DNA from: Thermohalobaculum sp965263335
GTDB lineage: Bacteria > Pseudomonadota > Alphaproteobacteria > Rhodobacterales > Rhodobacteraceae
Direction of reading: 5' to 3'
DNA: 64,000 nucleotides
NCBI GenBank assembly: GCA_965263335.1
Contig: CBDHHE010000001.1
Coordinates: 4,774,001 to 4,838,000, forward strand
Shown: positions 33,204 to 44,265 of the stretch, one piece after another
Layout of the letters: the number at the start of each line of letters is the position of its first letter
Position numbering within the stretch: the stretch's first letter is position 1
The notes under the pieces: model-generated
What the model was told of the DNA's origin: nothing
Seen by the model: the letters and a program-made list of their open reading frames with translations, nothing else
Databases searched by the model: none
Translations under genes and position numbers: made by a program

Positions 33204-34268
33204 ATGAAGCAGATGATCCCGACCGAGCGCCTGCAGGAGATCCTCGATCGCTTTGCCTTCATCGAGGCGAAGATGGCCGACGTGACCCAGCCCGACGAAA
33301 TTGCCCGCCTCAGCAAGGACTATGCGAGCTTGCGGGACGTGGTCGCCATCATCCATGACTGGCAGGGAGCGACGGCCGATCTCGCCGCCGCCGAGGAAAT
33401 GTTGGCAGATCCGGAGATGGCGCCTCTGGCCAAGGACGAGGCCGATCTGATACGCGCACGTCTGCCCGGGATCGAGCACGCGCTCAAGCTGGCGCTGCTG
33501 CCCAAGGATGCCGCGGATGCCCGTCCGGCGATCCTCGAGATCCGGCCAGGCACCGGCGGCGACGAGGCTTCCCTGTTCGCGGGCGACCTTTTCCGGATGT
33601 ATCAGCGCTACGCCGAGGCCGAGGGCTGGCAGGTCGACGTGCTGGAAGAAAGCGCCACTGAAGTCGGAGGGTTGAAGGAAGTCACCGCCGCGATCCGCGG
33701 CGCTGGCGTCTTCGCAAAGCTCAAATTCGAAAGCGGCGTGCACAGGGTACAAAGGGTGCCGGAGACCGAAAGTCAGGGCCGGATCCACACCTCGGCTGCC
33801 ACAGTCGCCGTGCTGCCTGAGGCGGAAGAAATCGACATCGAGATACCCGCTGAGGACGTCCGGATTGACACGATGCGCGCCAGCGGCGCGGGCGGCCAGC
33901 ATGTGAACACCACCGACTCGGCGGTCCGCATCACGCACCTGCCCACAGGGATGGTGGTCACGTCTTCCGAGAAGTCGCAGCACCAGAACCGGGCCCGTGC
34001 CATGGCCGTGCTGCGCGCCAAGCTCTTTGACATGCGACGCCACGAAGCTGACGCCGCGAGAGCTGCCGACCGGCGCGGCCAGATTGGCTCGGGCGACAGA
34101 TCCGAGCGCATCAGGACCTACAACTTCCCTCAAGGTCGTCTGACCGATCACAGGATCGGACTGACCCTCTACAAGCTGGACCAAGTGATGGCTGGAGACC
34201 TGGGCGAGGTGGTCGATGCGCTCGTGGCTGCGGATCAGGCAGCCCGGTTGGCCGAGCTGGAAGGGTGA
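33204..34268 (+). CDS. prfA: Peptide chain release factor 1 (354 aa)
   Basis: Recognises UAA/UAG stop codons and triggers peptidyl-tRNA hydrolysis. GGQ catalytic motif at 230-232 (SGAGGQHVN); the RF1 type is shown by P-E-T (186-188, fitting PxT). 'RPGTGGDEASLFAGDLFRMY' is standard. Two ATG options (33204 and 33213); the second gives MIPTERL, closer to homologues. The stop overlaps the prmC GTG start (GTGA). Confidence 0.95.
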   Translation: MKQMIPTERLQEILDRFAFIEAKMADVTQPDEIARLSKDYASLRDVVAIIHDWQGATADLAAAEEMLADPEMAPLAKDEADLIRARLPGIEHALKLALLPKDAADARPAILEIRPGTGGDEASLFAGDLFRMYQRYAEAEGWQVDVLEESATEVGGLKEVTAAIRGAGVFAKLKFESGVHRVQRVPETESQGRIHTSAATVAVLPEAEEIDIEIPAEDVRIDTMRASGAGGQHVNTTDSAVRITHLPTGMVVTSSEKSQHQNRARAMAVLRAKLFDMRRHEADAARAADRRGQIGSGDRSERIRTYNFPQGRLTDHRIGLTLYKLDQVMAGDLGEVVDALVAADQAARLAELEG

Positions 34269-35128
34269 CCCGCCAGGAGTTGCTGAAGCAGGGCGCGGCA
34301 AGGCTCGCGCGCGCGCATGTGCCTTCCGCACAGCGTGATGCGCGCGTGCTCCTGCGCTGGGCTGCCGGGCTGGATGCCGCAGGTTTGGCCAGCAAACTCG
34401 CGGTCGAACCATCGGTGGACGAGATGCAACGCTTCCGTTCGGCAGTCGATCGACGATGCGAACGCGTGCCCGTCAGCCAGATCACGGGAGTGCGCGAGTT
34501 TTGGGGGCGATCGTTCCGGGTGACCTCGGATGTGCTCGACCCGAGGCCGGAAACGGAGACGCTGATCGCGACAGCGCTCGAGCTTGGACCCACTGGCACG
34601 CTGCTCGATCTTGGAACGGGCAGCGGCTGCATCGCCATCACGCTCTTGGCAGAGTGGCCCGACGCCCGCGGCGTTGCGGTGGATGTCTCGCAGGAGGCTT
34701 TGGCACTCGCAGGCGAGAATGCAGCGTCCTTGGGCGTGGACGCGCGCCTGACATTGAGAACTGGTCGCTGGTTCGGCACCGTCGACGGGGAGTTTGATCT
34801 TGTGATTTCCAACCCACCCTACATCAGGCGCGGCGACATTGACGCCCTCGCGCCAGAGGTTCGGCTTCACGAGCCATTTTTGGCACTTGACGGAGGCCAG
34901 GATGGCCTGGATGCGTACCGGGCGATCGCCAGCGGTGCTGGCCGGGTTCTTGCGCGATCCGGTTTGCTGCTGGTCGAGATCGGTCCGGATCAGGCCGAAG
35001 ATGTGACCAGCTTGTTTGCCGCAGCCGCGTTCGATGTCGCACAACCAATCCGCGATATGGATGGTCGCGATCGTGTCATTGCTGCACGGCCGACGGAAAT
35101 TTCTCAAGATAGTGGGGTTAGGGCTTGA
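34265..35128 (+). CDS. prmC: PrmC, release-factor glutamine methyltransferase (287 aa)
   Basis: Methylates the glutamine of the GGQ motif of release factors, including PrfA encoded just upstream. SAM motif 'LLDLGTGSGCIAI' (113-125) and the catalytic NPPY (183-186), with 'PRPETETLI' before it. GTG start, 4-nt overlap with prfA, so translation is coupled and the enzyme is made with its substrate. Confidence 0.93.
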   Translation: MTRQELLKQGAARLARAHVPSAQRDARVLLRWAAGLDAAGLASKLAVEPSVDEMQRFRSAVDRRCERVPVSQITGVREFWGRSFRVTSDVLDPRPETETLIATALELGPTGTLLDLGTGSGCIAITLLAEWPDARGVAVDVSQEALALAGENAASLGVDARLTLRTGRWFGTVDGEFDLVISNPPYIRRGDIDALAPEVRLHEPFLALDGGQDGLDAYRAIASGAGRVLARSGLLLVEIGPDQAEDVTSLFAAAAFDVAQPIRDMDGRDRVIAARPTEISQDSGVRA

Positions 35129-35287
35129 GCGCTTCTGAAAACCGGGTATATCGGGAGGACCTCGGTGGCGAGACATCGCTTTTGATGCATCGCATGGGAG
35201 TGCCGGGGTGCTGCATCAGCAATGCGTCATAGACGTGCTGGCCAGAAAACTGGCGTCATGGTTGTGACCACGGACACCGAGTGTTCC

Positions 35288-35307
35288 GCTGATAACGTTA
35301 GATCAGC
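35288..35307 (+). repeat. Short hairpin upstream of the DUF4167 gene
   Basis: GCTGAT (35288-35293) and ATCAGC (35302-35307) flank an 8-nt loop, ending 15 nt before the ATG. It could be an operator or a leader structure that affects initiation; the gene has only a weak ribosome site. The remainder of the 194-bp gap after prmC shows nothing I recognise. Confidence 0.35.
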
Positions 35308-35322
35308 AGAGATCGTAGAAGA

Positions 35323-35955
35323 ATGAGATCATCGCAAAAGTCTAACCGCGCCCGCGGTCGTGGAAACCGCAAGGGTGGCGGGAATACCCTGAACCGCGTC
35401 TACGACAGCGCGGGTCCGGAAGGCAAAGTTCGCGGCACGCCGCAGCAGATCATAGACAAGTATGTTTCGCTCGCACGTGACGCGCAGACATCAGGTGATC
35501 GTGTTGCGGCCGAGAACTTCCTTCAGCACGCGGAACACTATCAGCGTCTGCTCATCCAGGCGATGGGTGCTCAGGAGCAGCAGCGCCGAGAGCAGCCCGA
35601 CACAGAAGATGACTCCGATGCGGTGCAAGCTGCCGGAAGCAATGGACGTGGGGACGCCGACGAGCAGCCCCGTGAGGATCCTGCCGCTGCCGAACAGCCC
35701 GTCGTTGTCAGCGAAGCGGTGGACGGTTCGCCGACTGATCAGCCGAACGGTGCAGCCGAGAGTGCGGACGCGCCGACCGCCGAGATCGGCGGTATGGCAA
35801 TGATAGACGGCGAGACGGGCAGCGAGAGCTTGTTGGTGGGCGAGGAAGACCTCACCAAGAGCCAGCCGCGTCGCCGCAATGGCGATGGCCGTCGCAAGCG
35901 CAAGGCTCCGGAAGAAGAAGCGCCGACGGAACCCGAAGCACAACCCGACCCCTGA
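35323..35955 (+). CDS. DUF4167 protein (210 aa)
   Basis: N-terminal basic stretch (RSSQKSNRARGRGNRKGGG), then the DUF4167 core 'NRVYDSAGPEGKVRGTPQQIIDKYVSLARDAQ' and 'AENFLQHAEHYQRLL' (to about 85). The remainder is low-complexity, acidic and probably disordered, ending in a basic patch (SQPRRRNGDGRRKRKAP). The family is alphaproteobacterial with no firm function; the basic ends suggest RNA or ribosome binding (inference). Its place after prfA-prmC is conserved in the order. Confidence 0.85.
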   Translation: MRSSQKSNRARGRGNRKGGGNTLNRVYDSAGPEGKVRGTPQQIIDKYVSLARDAQTSGDRVAAENFLQHAEHYQRLLIQAMGAQEQQRREQPDTEDDSDAVQAAGSNGRGDADEQPREDPAAAEQPVVVSEAVDGSPTDQPNGAAESADAPTAEIGGMAMIDGETGSESLLVGEEDLTKSQPRRRNGDGRRKRKAPEEEAPTEPEAQPDP

Positions 35956-35973
35956 TCGCTGGCAGGACCAGGA

Positions 35974-36834
35974 CTAGCTCTTGGTTGACCGCAGTTCCTG
36001 GACTGCACGCGCGACGGCGAGGAACTCGGCAAGCGAGAGGGTCTCGGCGCGGCGTGTCGGATCGATGCCTGCGGTGCCCAGCACCGTTTGCGGGTCGTGT
36101 CCCAATCCCTTGAGCGACTGGCGCAGCATCTTCCGCCGCTGGGAAAAGGCCGCTCCCGTCACACGCTCCAGGACCGCGGGATCGATGTCCGCGGGTTGCG
36201 ACCCGGGCGCAATGTGCACAATCGATGAGGTCACTTTCGGCGCTGGAGTGAAGGCTTCGCGGGAAACGTCGAACCGAATTTGGGCGCTGCTGCGCCATTG
36301 GGCCAGCACGGACAGACGGCCGTAGGCTTTCGAGCCCGGCGCGGCCACGATCCGTTCGGCAACCTCACGCTGGAACATCAGCGTCAGCGAGTCCCACCAC
36401 GGTGGCCAGTCGCGAAGGGACAACCAGCCGACAAGAAGCGCAGTGCCCACATTGTAGGGCAGGTTGGCAACGATCTTTGCCGGGGCTTCAATGTGGCGGA
36501 TCGGATCGATATCCTGGGCATCGCCCTCGATGACGATCAGCCTGTCAGGATAGTGATCGGCGATTTCGGCCAGTGCCGCCAGACAGCGCCGGTCGCGTTC
36601 GATAGCGATCACGCGCCGCGCACCTTCCAGCAGGAGTGCGCGCGTCAGGCCGCCGGGCCCGGGACCGATCTCGACCACATCGTGGTCACAGATCGCACCT
36701 GCGCTGCGGGCAATGCGCCTGGTTAGGTTCAGGTCGAGGAGAAAGTTCTGGCCAAGCGACTTGCGAGCACTGATCCCGTGCGCGGCGATTACCTCCCTGA
36801 GCGGCGGCAGAGCGTCCTCGGCATGGCTTGTCAT
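35974..36834 (-). CDS. rsmA: RsmA (KsgA), 16S rRNA A1518/A1519 dimethyltransferase (286 aa)
   Basis: Dimethylates two adenines at the 3' end of 16S rRNA, a late step of small-subunit assembly. N-terminal 'KSLGQNFLLD' and the SAM motif 'VVEIGPGPGGLTRAL' are visible, with the catalytic NLPY in 'IVANLPYNVG'. 'FSQRRKMLRQSLK' in the C-terminal domain is typical. It follows surA by 43 nt; pdxA, often between them in relatives, is absent. Confidence 0.94.
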   Translation of the reverse strand: MTSHAEDALPPLREVIAAHGISARKSLGQNFLLDLNLTRRIARSAGAICDHDVVEIGPGPGGLTRALLLEGARRVIAIERDRRCLAALAEIADHYPDRLIVIEGDAQDIDPIRHIEAPAKIVANLPYNVGTALLVGWLSLRDWPPWWDSLTLMFQREVAERIVAAPGSKAYGRLSVLAQWRSSAQIRFDVSREAFTPAPKVTSSIVHIAPGSQPADIDPAVLERVTGAAFSQRRKMLRQSLKGLGHDPQTVLGTAGIDPTRRAETLSLAEFLAVARAVQELRSTKS

Positions 36835-36877
36835 GCAACAGGAAGCGCGCCTGGGCGAAGGCTTGAGACGGGATCGA

Positions 36878-37810
36878 TCATCTGATCTCGATCAACGCAT
36901 CTCGTCGCATCTCCTGCAGCAGACCTTCGGCGAGGCGATTGCTCTGCCGGTTGATCAGCGCGATCCGCACCCGCTCTCGCAAAGCCGGGTCATCGGCGCC
37001 AGCGTTGCCGTCCACGCGCTTGTCCAAGACCTTCAGCAGCGAAATGCCGGCGGACACGCTGAGCGGTTCGGTCACTTGACCCACATCGACCCGGGCCAGC
37101 GCCAAGGCGAGCTCAGGCGGCATGCGGGTCGCAGAGATCCAACCGAGTTGTCCCCCACTCTGAGCGCTCGGTGCGCGTGAGTACTGTTTCACCGCAGCTT
37201 CGAAGTCGCCACCTGCGTTGAGCGTCCGGGAAAGATCGGCGGCTAGGGCCCGCGTTTCCTCTGCGGAACGGCCGTCCACCTCGAGCGGCAAGCCGATCTC
37301 CTGCACCAGATAGCTGGCGCCCTGGCGATTGCGAAGCAGATCGAGCTCGGCGTCAATCTCGGCCTGGCTTGGCTCGATGCGCCCTGCGAAACGGTTCCGC
37401 ACCACCTGGATCCAGATCACTTCGGCGGAGGTCAGATCTGCGACCGCCTGGTCCGAGATGCCGCGCGTACGCATCAGCGCGGTGAATTCATCGGGCGTCA
37501 CGTTCAAGCGGGATGCGAACTCTTCAATGCCAGTCTTGACGACATCGTCGCTGGGTTCAAAGCCAAGACGCTTTCCGGCTTTCAGCTTCAGCCTGTCATT
37601 CACAAGCTGGTCGAGGGCGGCGTTGCGGAGCGCTTCCGGGCTGTCCGCGGGAGCGCCGAGCGCCTCGAGGATCTGCGTGCGCTGCGCGAGGTCGTAGCCC
37701 GTGATCACAGAGTCGTCGACCACGGCGACCGGGCGAAACAGCGTTTGCGCTTCGCTCGAAGGTGCGATCGCCAGTGCAACGCATGCCATGACGAGAAGCC
37801 GGATTAACAT
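36878..37810 (-). CDS. surA: SurA-like periplasmic peptidyl-prolyl isomerase/chaperone (310 aa)
   Basis: Signal peptide (about 1-21, ending SEAQ), SurA N-terminal domain ('AVVDDSVITGYDLAQRTQIL', 'QLVNDRLKLKAGKRLG'), one parvulin PPIase domain near the C-terminus with 'SGGQLGWISATRMPPELALAL' and 'PLSVSAGISLLKVLD'. Escorts outer-membrane proteins such as LptD, encoded next to it. The shorter length with one PPIase domain is usual for alphaproteobacteria. Confidence 0.88.
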   Translation of the reverse strand: MLIRLLVMACVALAIAPSSEAQTLFRPVAVVDDSVITGYDLAQRTQILEALGAPADSPEALRNAALDQLVNDRLKLKAGKRLGFEPSDDVVKTGIEEFASRLNVTPDEFTALMRTRGISDQAVADLTSAEVIWIQVVRNRFAGRIEPSQAEIDAELDLLRNRQGASYLVQEIGLPLEVDGRSAEETRALAADLSRTLNAGGDFEAAVKQYSRAPSAQSGGQLGWISATRMPPELALALARVDVGQVTEPLSVSAGISLLKVLDKRVDGNAGADDPALRERVRIALINRQSNRLAEGLLQEMRRDALIEIR

Positions 37811-37842
37811 TGCTCAATTCCCCGTTTTCACTGACGGCGGCG

Positions 37843-40011
37843 TTACCTGTCAGCTTCATTGTTGTTGGTGCCGAGCGTCAGCAGGCTTACACGAACCCCC
37901 ACTGAGGTCGAGGCCGGCACGTCGTCAGAGTCCGTGAAACGGCGCTTGAGGAACAGGTCAATCGAGCAGCACTCGTTCTGAAACCCGATCTCGCCTCCGA
38001 TCTGCACGAATTCGCTCTGTTCGAGGTCCCGCCGCAAGAACCCGCCCACTGACCAGTTCTGGTCGATCTGCAGTTGCGATCGCGCGGTCAGCTCCTCCCG
38101 GTCCAGAAGCACGCCGCTTGCCGGATCCGCCTCGAAGAAAACATAACCGACTTCGAGCAAAACCGGATCCACCCTGAACGCGCCGAAGAACTCGTTGCGG
38201 TTGACGCTCAGATCATCGCCAAGCCGCATCCGGTGACGGACGGACACGTAAGGATCGTAGGCCGCCGACCACGCAGCGACGAAGTCCGAGTCCTGATCCG
38301 AGAGACCGGAATCCTCGGAGAACGCCGTGACGTCACGGAAGCGGTAGACACGTCCCGCGCTGGCATCCAGTCGCAGACCGAGATCATTCAGGTACTCGTA
38401 GCGCAGGGCGAGGTTGATGCGCGGGCCTTCTTCGAAATTGTCGAGGCCGGAAAAATGGTTCTCGTCGATGACATTTGTCTCGTCGAATTCGACGTTGATG
38501 CTGTCCTCGATCGGGATGTCCGCGTCATTGCCGCCATAAGGGGCCATAATCGCCTGTACGATTGGCTCGACGATGTGGGCTGTGCCGTCCTGGACATCCC
38601 AGACCAACGGGTAGCGCGCCTCCACCCCAACATGCGGCGAAAGACGCAAGCTGGTCTGGTCCTCGACCGCGTTGTCTTCCTGAATGCCGAACAAGTCGCC
38701 CCGGACTTCGGCGAAACCGCGCAGGCCCAGTCCGATCGGAAGCGTCACGCTGCGTTCCCAGTCCGCCCCCAAGCTCAGTCGCGCCGTGTCCCGTCCATTG
38801 TTGCGGCTGAGCACGTTGGCCGATGTGAAAAAGCCCAGCGTGCCGCCCAGATAGGGCTCGTTCATGTCGTAGCGCGCATCGAGCGAGGGGAATACCCGCG
38901 GCACCTGTCCTGCGGGCTCATCATCCCGCAAGCTCTGGAAGTAGAGCGCACCGGCATCGAAGAAGCTGTCCTGACGATAGCGCTCGACGAACAGCTCGCT
39001 GGTCAACGTGTCGACGGGAGAAATGTCGTAGCGCCGCAGGTAGCCATCATCCGAGGTGATGTTGATGTCAAAGCCCCACTCGGCGCCATAGGCCAGATCG
39101 AACCGGCCCTCCGAGTCAATGTGTCCACGGAACCGCCCCTCACCGTCGAAGTCATTGTGCGCGGCACTGCCCGCGAGACGCATGGCGCCACTCTCGAACA
39201 GCCGCCTGTACTCGCCTTGCAGGATCAACCCGTCATTGGTCGTGAAGAACGGCGTGATCGTGGCGTCCGACTGCTCGTCGATCACGAAGTAGTAGGGGAG
39301 CTGAATGCCGTACCCGAAATTGGTGTCGTGGAGGGGGGTTGGCACGAGCAGTCCGCTGGCCCTGTCGATCGTTGGATCAGGGTGCCGGAAATAGGGCAGC
39401 CAGGCGATCGGGATCCCGAGAACATCCAGCGTCGCGTTCTCGTAGTGGATGACACGCTCGGTCTCGTCGTGGATGACGCGCTCGGCACGGATGCGCCATA
39501 GCGGCGTGGGGTCGTCCGCGCAGACCTTGCAGGCACTGTAGACGACCTTCGAGAGGGAGTTGTAGCGCTGGTCGATCCTGCGGGCCTCTACCGCCGAAAG
39601 GCGAATGTTCTCGCCCATGACCGCGCGTGCGCCTTCGACGAGCCCGTTGGTGAGGTCCGCGTCGAGCTCGGCGGCGTTGGCGAAGACCGTTGTACCCGAC
39701 GGGTCGCGCAGCGTGATCTCGCCGGTGGCCGAGATGCGACCTGTGTTGTGGTCATAGACGATCTGCTCCGCGGTCAGCGTACGCTCTCCGTAGAACACTT
39801 CGACATTGCCGCTCGCCGTCACGACGCCTGTCGTTGAATCATAGTCGATCTGGTCGGCAACAAGAGCCACTGGCTGCTCTCTGTCAAACTCCAGACCGGC
39901 GCTTTCGATCGCGGATTGCGCGTACACCTGCGCGCCAAATGCTGCGCAGAGCACCCCTAGGAGCAAGACCACCCAACCCATTCGAAGGCGTTTTCCCGCC
40001 TCTACTGTCAT
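37843..40011 (-). CDS. lptD: LptD, outer-membrane LPS assembly protein (722 aa)
   Basis: Beta-barrel that inserts lipopolysaccharide in the outer leaflet. A signal peptide (about 1-32) precedes the OstA/LptA-like N-domain ('DQIDYDSTTGVVTASGNVEVFYG') and the barrel. The Cys pair in 'QNECCSIDLF' near the C-terminus and 'ACKVCADDP' in the N-terminal third correspond to the cysteines that make the long-range disulfides in E. coli LptD. Operon order lptF-lptG-lptD-surA. Confidence 0.93.
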   Translation of the reverse strand: MTVEAGKRLRMGWVVLLLGVLCAAFGAQVYAQSAIESAGLEFDREQPVALVADQIDYDSTTGVVTASGNVEVFYGERTLTAEQIVYDHNTGRISATGEITLRDPSGTTVFANAAELDADLTNGLVEGARAVMGENIRLSAVEARRIDQRYNSLSKVVYSACKVCADDPTPLWRIRAERVIHDETERVIHYENATLDVLGIPIAWLPYFRHPDPTIDRASGLLVPTPLHDTNFGYGIQLPYYFVIDEQSDATITPFFTTNDGLILQGEYRRLFESGAMRLAGSAAHNDFDGEGRFRGHIDSEGRFDLAYGAEWGFDINITSDDGYLRRYDISPVDTLTSELFVERYRQDSFFDAGALYFQSLRDDEPAGQVPRVFPSLDARYDMNEPYLGGTLGFFTSANVLSRNNGRDTARLSLGADWERSVTLPIGLGLRGFAEVRGDLFGIQEDNAVEDQTSLRLSPHVGVEARYPLVWDVQDGTAHIVEPIVQAIMAPYGGNDADIPIEDSINVEFDETNVIDENHFSGLDNFEEGPRINLALRYEYLNDLGLRLDASAGRVYRFRDVTAFSEDSGLSDQDSDFVAAWSAAYDPYVSVRHRMRLGDDLSVNRNEFFGAFRVDPVLLEVGYVFFEADPASGVLLDREELTARSQLQIDQNWSVGGFLRRDLEQSEFVQIGGEIGFQNECCSIDLFLKRRFTDSDDVPASTSVGVRVSLLTLGTNNNEADR

Positions 40012-40045
40012 TTACCCGGCCCCCGGCCTGATCGCCGTAACCCTT

Positions 40046-41167
40046 TTAGCCATCCTCGAGATGCAGCAGCAAGCCCAGAGCGAACAGGATCGCGGATATC
40101 GGCGGTGCCCAGGCAGCCACAATCACCGGAACAGTGCCCGACGCGCCCAGTGCGGTCGCGATATCGGACAGGATGAAGAACCCAAAGCCAGCCATGACGC
40201 AGCCAAGCGCCATGATCCCCAATCCGCCGAAGCGGGCATGGCGCATGGAGAACGCCGCCCCGATGAGAACCATCGCGATGAACACAACCGGCGACGCGAG
40301 CAGACTGTGCCAGTGCATGCGGTGACGGTTTGAGGCGAACCCTGAATCCTCGAGCAGGCCGATGAAGCCCGGAAGGTCCCAAAAGGAAATCGTCTGAGGC
40401 GCGGCAAAACTGTCCTGAATGCGCTCGACCGTCAGATCGGTGCCGATCGACATCTCATCGACCTGACTTGCCAGGGTTTGCGCCTTCGCTGATGTCTCAG
40501 ACGACGGCAGCTCTTCCAGTTCCCAGAAGTGCACGCCGTTGAGCCGCCAGGCCCGATGCTGAAGCACCGCCGTGCGCGCATTGATCCGCCGGTAGAGCTC
40601 ATCGTCGGGGTCGAACTGGAAGATCGATACGTCCCAGAGCCGGTCGATGTTGCCACTGGCCCGCTTGGCGCGGATCACGGTCTGACCATCCTCGCCGCCC
40701 TGACGAAGCCAGAGCCCGCCGGCTGAAACCGCAAGACTTGACGACGTTCGGTCGAAATAGCGTTGCTCCAGCAACTCGAAGCGGCTGGCGAAGGCCGAGG
40801 CGGCCGGATTGTAGACCGCGAACGCAAAGACCCCCAACGCCCCCGCTGCGACCACAGCCGGGGTGAGGAGCCGCCAGGCAGAGACGCCGGCGGCCCGCGT
40901 GACCACTAGCTCGCTCGATCTTGCAAGCAGCGCAAAGCACATCATGGCCGACAGGAGCACCGTGAAGGGGGCCGCCGTGATCGTCACAGACGGGGCATGC
41001 AGCAGCGCCATACCGATCAAGTCGCCGAAATCGGCACCACCGCGCCGGTTGGCCCGCATGAGCTCGACCAGATCGACGATCACCACCAGCATGAAAACCG
41101 CCAGGAAAGTCGCGATCGTGATCGAGAGGAACCGCCGCGCGATGTAGAGGGCAAGGGTCCAGCGCAT
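40046..41167 (-). CDS. lptG: LptG, LPS export ABC permease (373 aa)
   Basis: YjgP/YjgQ-family inner-membrane subunit of the LptB2FG LPS exporter. TM helices near 10-35, 50-85 and 95-120, a beta-jellyroll periplasmic domain, then three TM segments at the C-terminus. The N-terminus is 'MRWTLALYIARRFL'. The start at 41167 overlaps the lptF stop by one base; the longer upstream frame is inside lptF. LptB (the ATPase) is not in the window. Confidence 0.93.
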   Translation of the reverse strand: MRWTLALYIARRFLSITIATFLAVFMLVVIVDLVELMRANRRGGADFGDLIGMALLHAPSVTITAAPFTVLLSAMMCFALLARSSELVVTRAAGVSAWRLLTPAVVAAGALGVFAFAVYNPAASAFASRFELLEQRYFDRTSSSLAVSAGGLWLRQGGEDGQTVIRAKRASGNIDRLWDVSIFQFDPDDELYRRINARTAVLQHRAWRLNGVHFWELEELPSSETSAKAQTLASQVDEMSIGTDLTVERIQDSFAAPQTISFWDLPGFIGLLEDSGFASNRHRMHWHSLLASPVVFIAMVLIGAAFSMRHARFGGLGIMALGCVMAGFGFFILSDIATALGASGTVPVIVAAWAPPISAILFALGLLLHLEDG

Positions 41168-42279
41168 CAGGCAGCTCGCTGGGGTTGGCGCGGCGACATG
41201 CGGTAGCCCGACAGAAGCCAGAGCGCGAGCACCGTGCCAAACAGTGGCGGCAGATACATCAACGGCCATGCGGCCACCGCGGCCGTGGTGGCGCTCTTTG
41301 CAGCCAGTCCCAACAGGCGCAGGCACAGTCCCACACCGACCGCCGCGATGATGCGTCCTGCGAATCCCTGCCTGCGGAATCCGGCGCTGACCACGAAGGC
41401 GACAGCGATCACCGGCAGGGCGATGACATAGAGCGGACCACTCAGCGCCTCGTGCGCCTCCGCACGAAAATCGCCAAGCGGTCGGGGTGCGGCTTCTTCC
41501 GCCGTGATCGACAGGAGCTCTGGCAGAAACAGCTCGGAGGGTTTCCTGGCCCGCTCGGTTCGTTCATCGTCGAACTGGGTGAGGTCGTAGGCGAACTGCG
41601 TGAAGCGCAGGGTCGAGAGATTGGGCGAAAGCTGTCCGCGCGAGCTCTGAGCGATACCATCGAACATCACGAGTCGCGTGCTTGCCTCGTCGCGCAGCAA
41701 CAGCGCGCGTTCTGCGGTGTAGGTGACGACTTCATCCGGGTCGCGCTCGTCATGCACGAAGATGCCAAACATCTCTCCCGGTCCACCGGTCTCGCGAAGA
41801 TAGACCGTGACACCCTTCATCGGGTTGAGAAACGCCCCTTCCCGGATGAACGCGGCGACGATGTCGCTGCGCACCTGTGTGACACGTTCGCGGAGCTCAC
41901 GCTGAGCCATAGGCATCAAGTAGAGGGTCAGCATGTAGACGGCGATCAGCACGAGGCTTGCGAACATGAGGACGGATCGCAGCAGTGCCGTGCCACTGAG
42001 GCCGGCCGCGAACATGACCACGATCTCGCTGTCGGTGAACAATCGGTTCGAGGCGTAGAGCACCGCGGCGAAGGCACTGATCGGCAGCACGATCGAGAGA
42101 ACCAGAGGCAGCAAGAGCAGCGTGAACTCCAGAAACACCCATGCGGACTGCCCGTTGTTCACAACCGTATCGATGACCCTGAGCGACTGAGTGAGCCAGA
42201 TGACACCGGTGAAGATCAGCGCGAAGAAGAAGAATGGCGCAACGATCAGCCGGAAGATATAGCTGTCCAGACGGCGCAC
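41167..42279 (-). CDS. lptF: LptF, LPS export ABC permease (370 aa)
   Basis: Companion of LptG in LptB2FG. N-terminal 'MRRLDSYIFRLIVAPFFFFAL' and 'NRLFTDSEIVVMFAAGLS' are family landmarks; a periplasmic jellyroll domain sits between two sets of three TM helices. First gene of the leftward lptF-lptG-lptD-surA-rsmA run and divergent from pepA, with the small SH3 gene between. Confidence 0.93.
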   Translation of the reverse strand: MRRLDSYIFRLIVAPFFFFALIFTGVIWLTQSLRVIDTVVNNGQSAWVFLEFTLLLLPLVLSIVLPISAFAAVLYASNRLFTDSEIVVMFAAGLSGTALLRSVLMFASLVLIAVYMLTLYLMPMAQRELRERVTQVRSDIVAAFIREGAFLNPMKGVTVYLRETGGPGEMFGIFVHDERDPDEVVTYTAERALLLRDEASTRLVMFDGIAQSSRGQLSPNLSTLRFTQFAYDLTQFDDERTERARKPSELFLPELLSITAEEAAPRPLGDFRAEAHEALSGPLYVIALPVIAVAFVVSAGFRRQGFAGRIIAAVGVGLCLRLLGLAAKSATTAAVAAWPLMYLPPLFGTVLALWLLSGYRMSPRQPQRAA

Positions 42280-42318
42280 GCTGGCCCTTTCATCTTGCGG
42301 CTGAGGCCTGCATGTGCC

Positions 42319-42672
42319 TCATGCCGGCTGTCCCGAACGAAAGACCGACGCAGGAAGCCAGCCTTCGCCGCCGTCTGCGGCACGACATCTGACCCAGCCG
42401 TGGTTTCGCTCGATCACATCGAATACATCGCCCGGCTCGCAACTCAATTCAACCGCTGCGTAGTCCGTTCGCGCCCGTGCGCCGCTCGGCTCGGAGGTGA
42501 GGATATTGTCCGGCACCCAGCCTTCCCGTCCGTCAGCGGCGATCGCCCAGAGCCAAGTGTGACCCTCCCAGACGTCGGTGCGTCCCGACAAGTGTAGCGC
42601 TTCTCCGGCCCGAACGGCAATCGGGTCAGGATAGCTTTTGGCATGCGAGCCGGTCGCAGTGATCCTTTCCAT
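42319..42672 (-). CDS. Tandem SH3-like protein (117 aa)
   Basis: Two short SH3-type barrels: residues about 19-55 ('GEALHLSGRTDVWEGHTWLWAIAADGREGWVPDNIL') and about 70-112 ('YAAVELSCEPGDVFDVIERNHGWVRCRAADGGEGWLPASVF'). No signal peptide or membrane segment, so it is probably cytoplasmic; ligand unknown. ATG at 42672 is chosen because it starts just before the first repeat. Same strand and 39 bp upstream of lptF. Confidence 0.72.
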   Translation of the reverse strand: MERITATGSHAKSYPDPIAVRAGEALHLSGRTDVWEGHTWLWAIAADGREGWVPDNILTSEPSGARARTDYAAVELSCEPGDVFDVIERNHGWVRCRAADGGEGWLPASVFRSGQPA

Positions 42673-42782
42673 GCAACCTTTTAGCCCGGTTCGCTTTAGG
42701 CGCCTATAGGTCGCGCGACACGAGACAACATTCCGAGATAGGCTATCGGGCGAATCGTCTCCCGCCTTTCGGAGTTTCTCCC

Positions 42783-44258
<1,476 letters not shown>

Positions 44259-44265
44259 GGCGCCT

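Noticed and set aside
38074..39501. 475-codon frame antisense to lptD
   Set aside because: No ribosome site or domain; LptD motifs are clear on the - strand.
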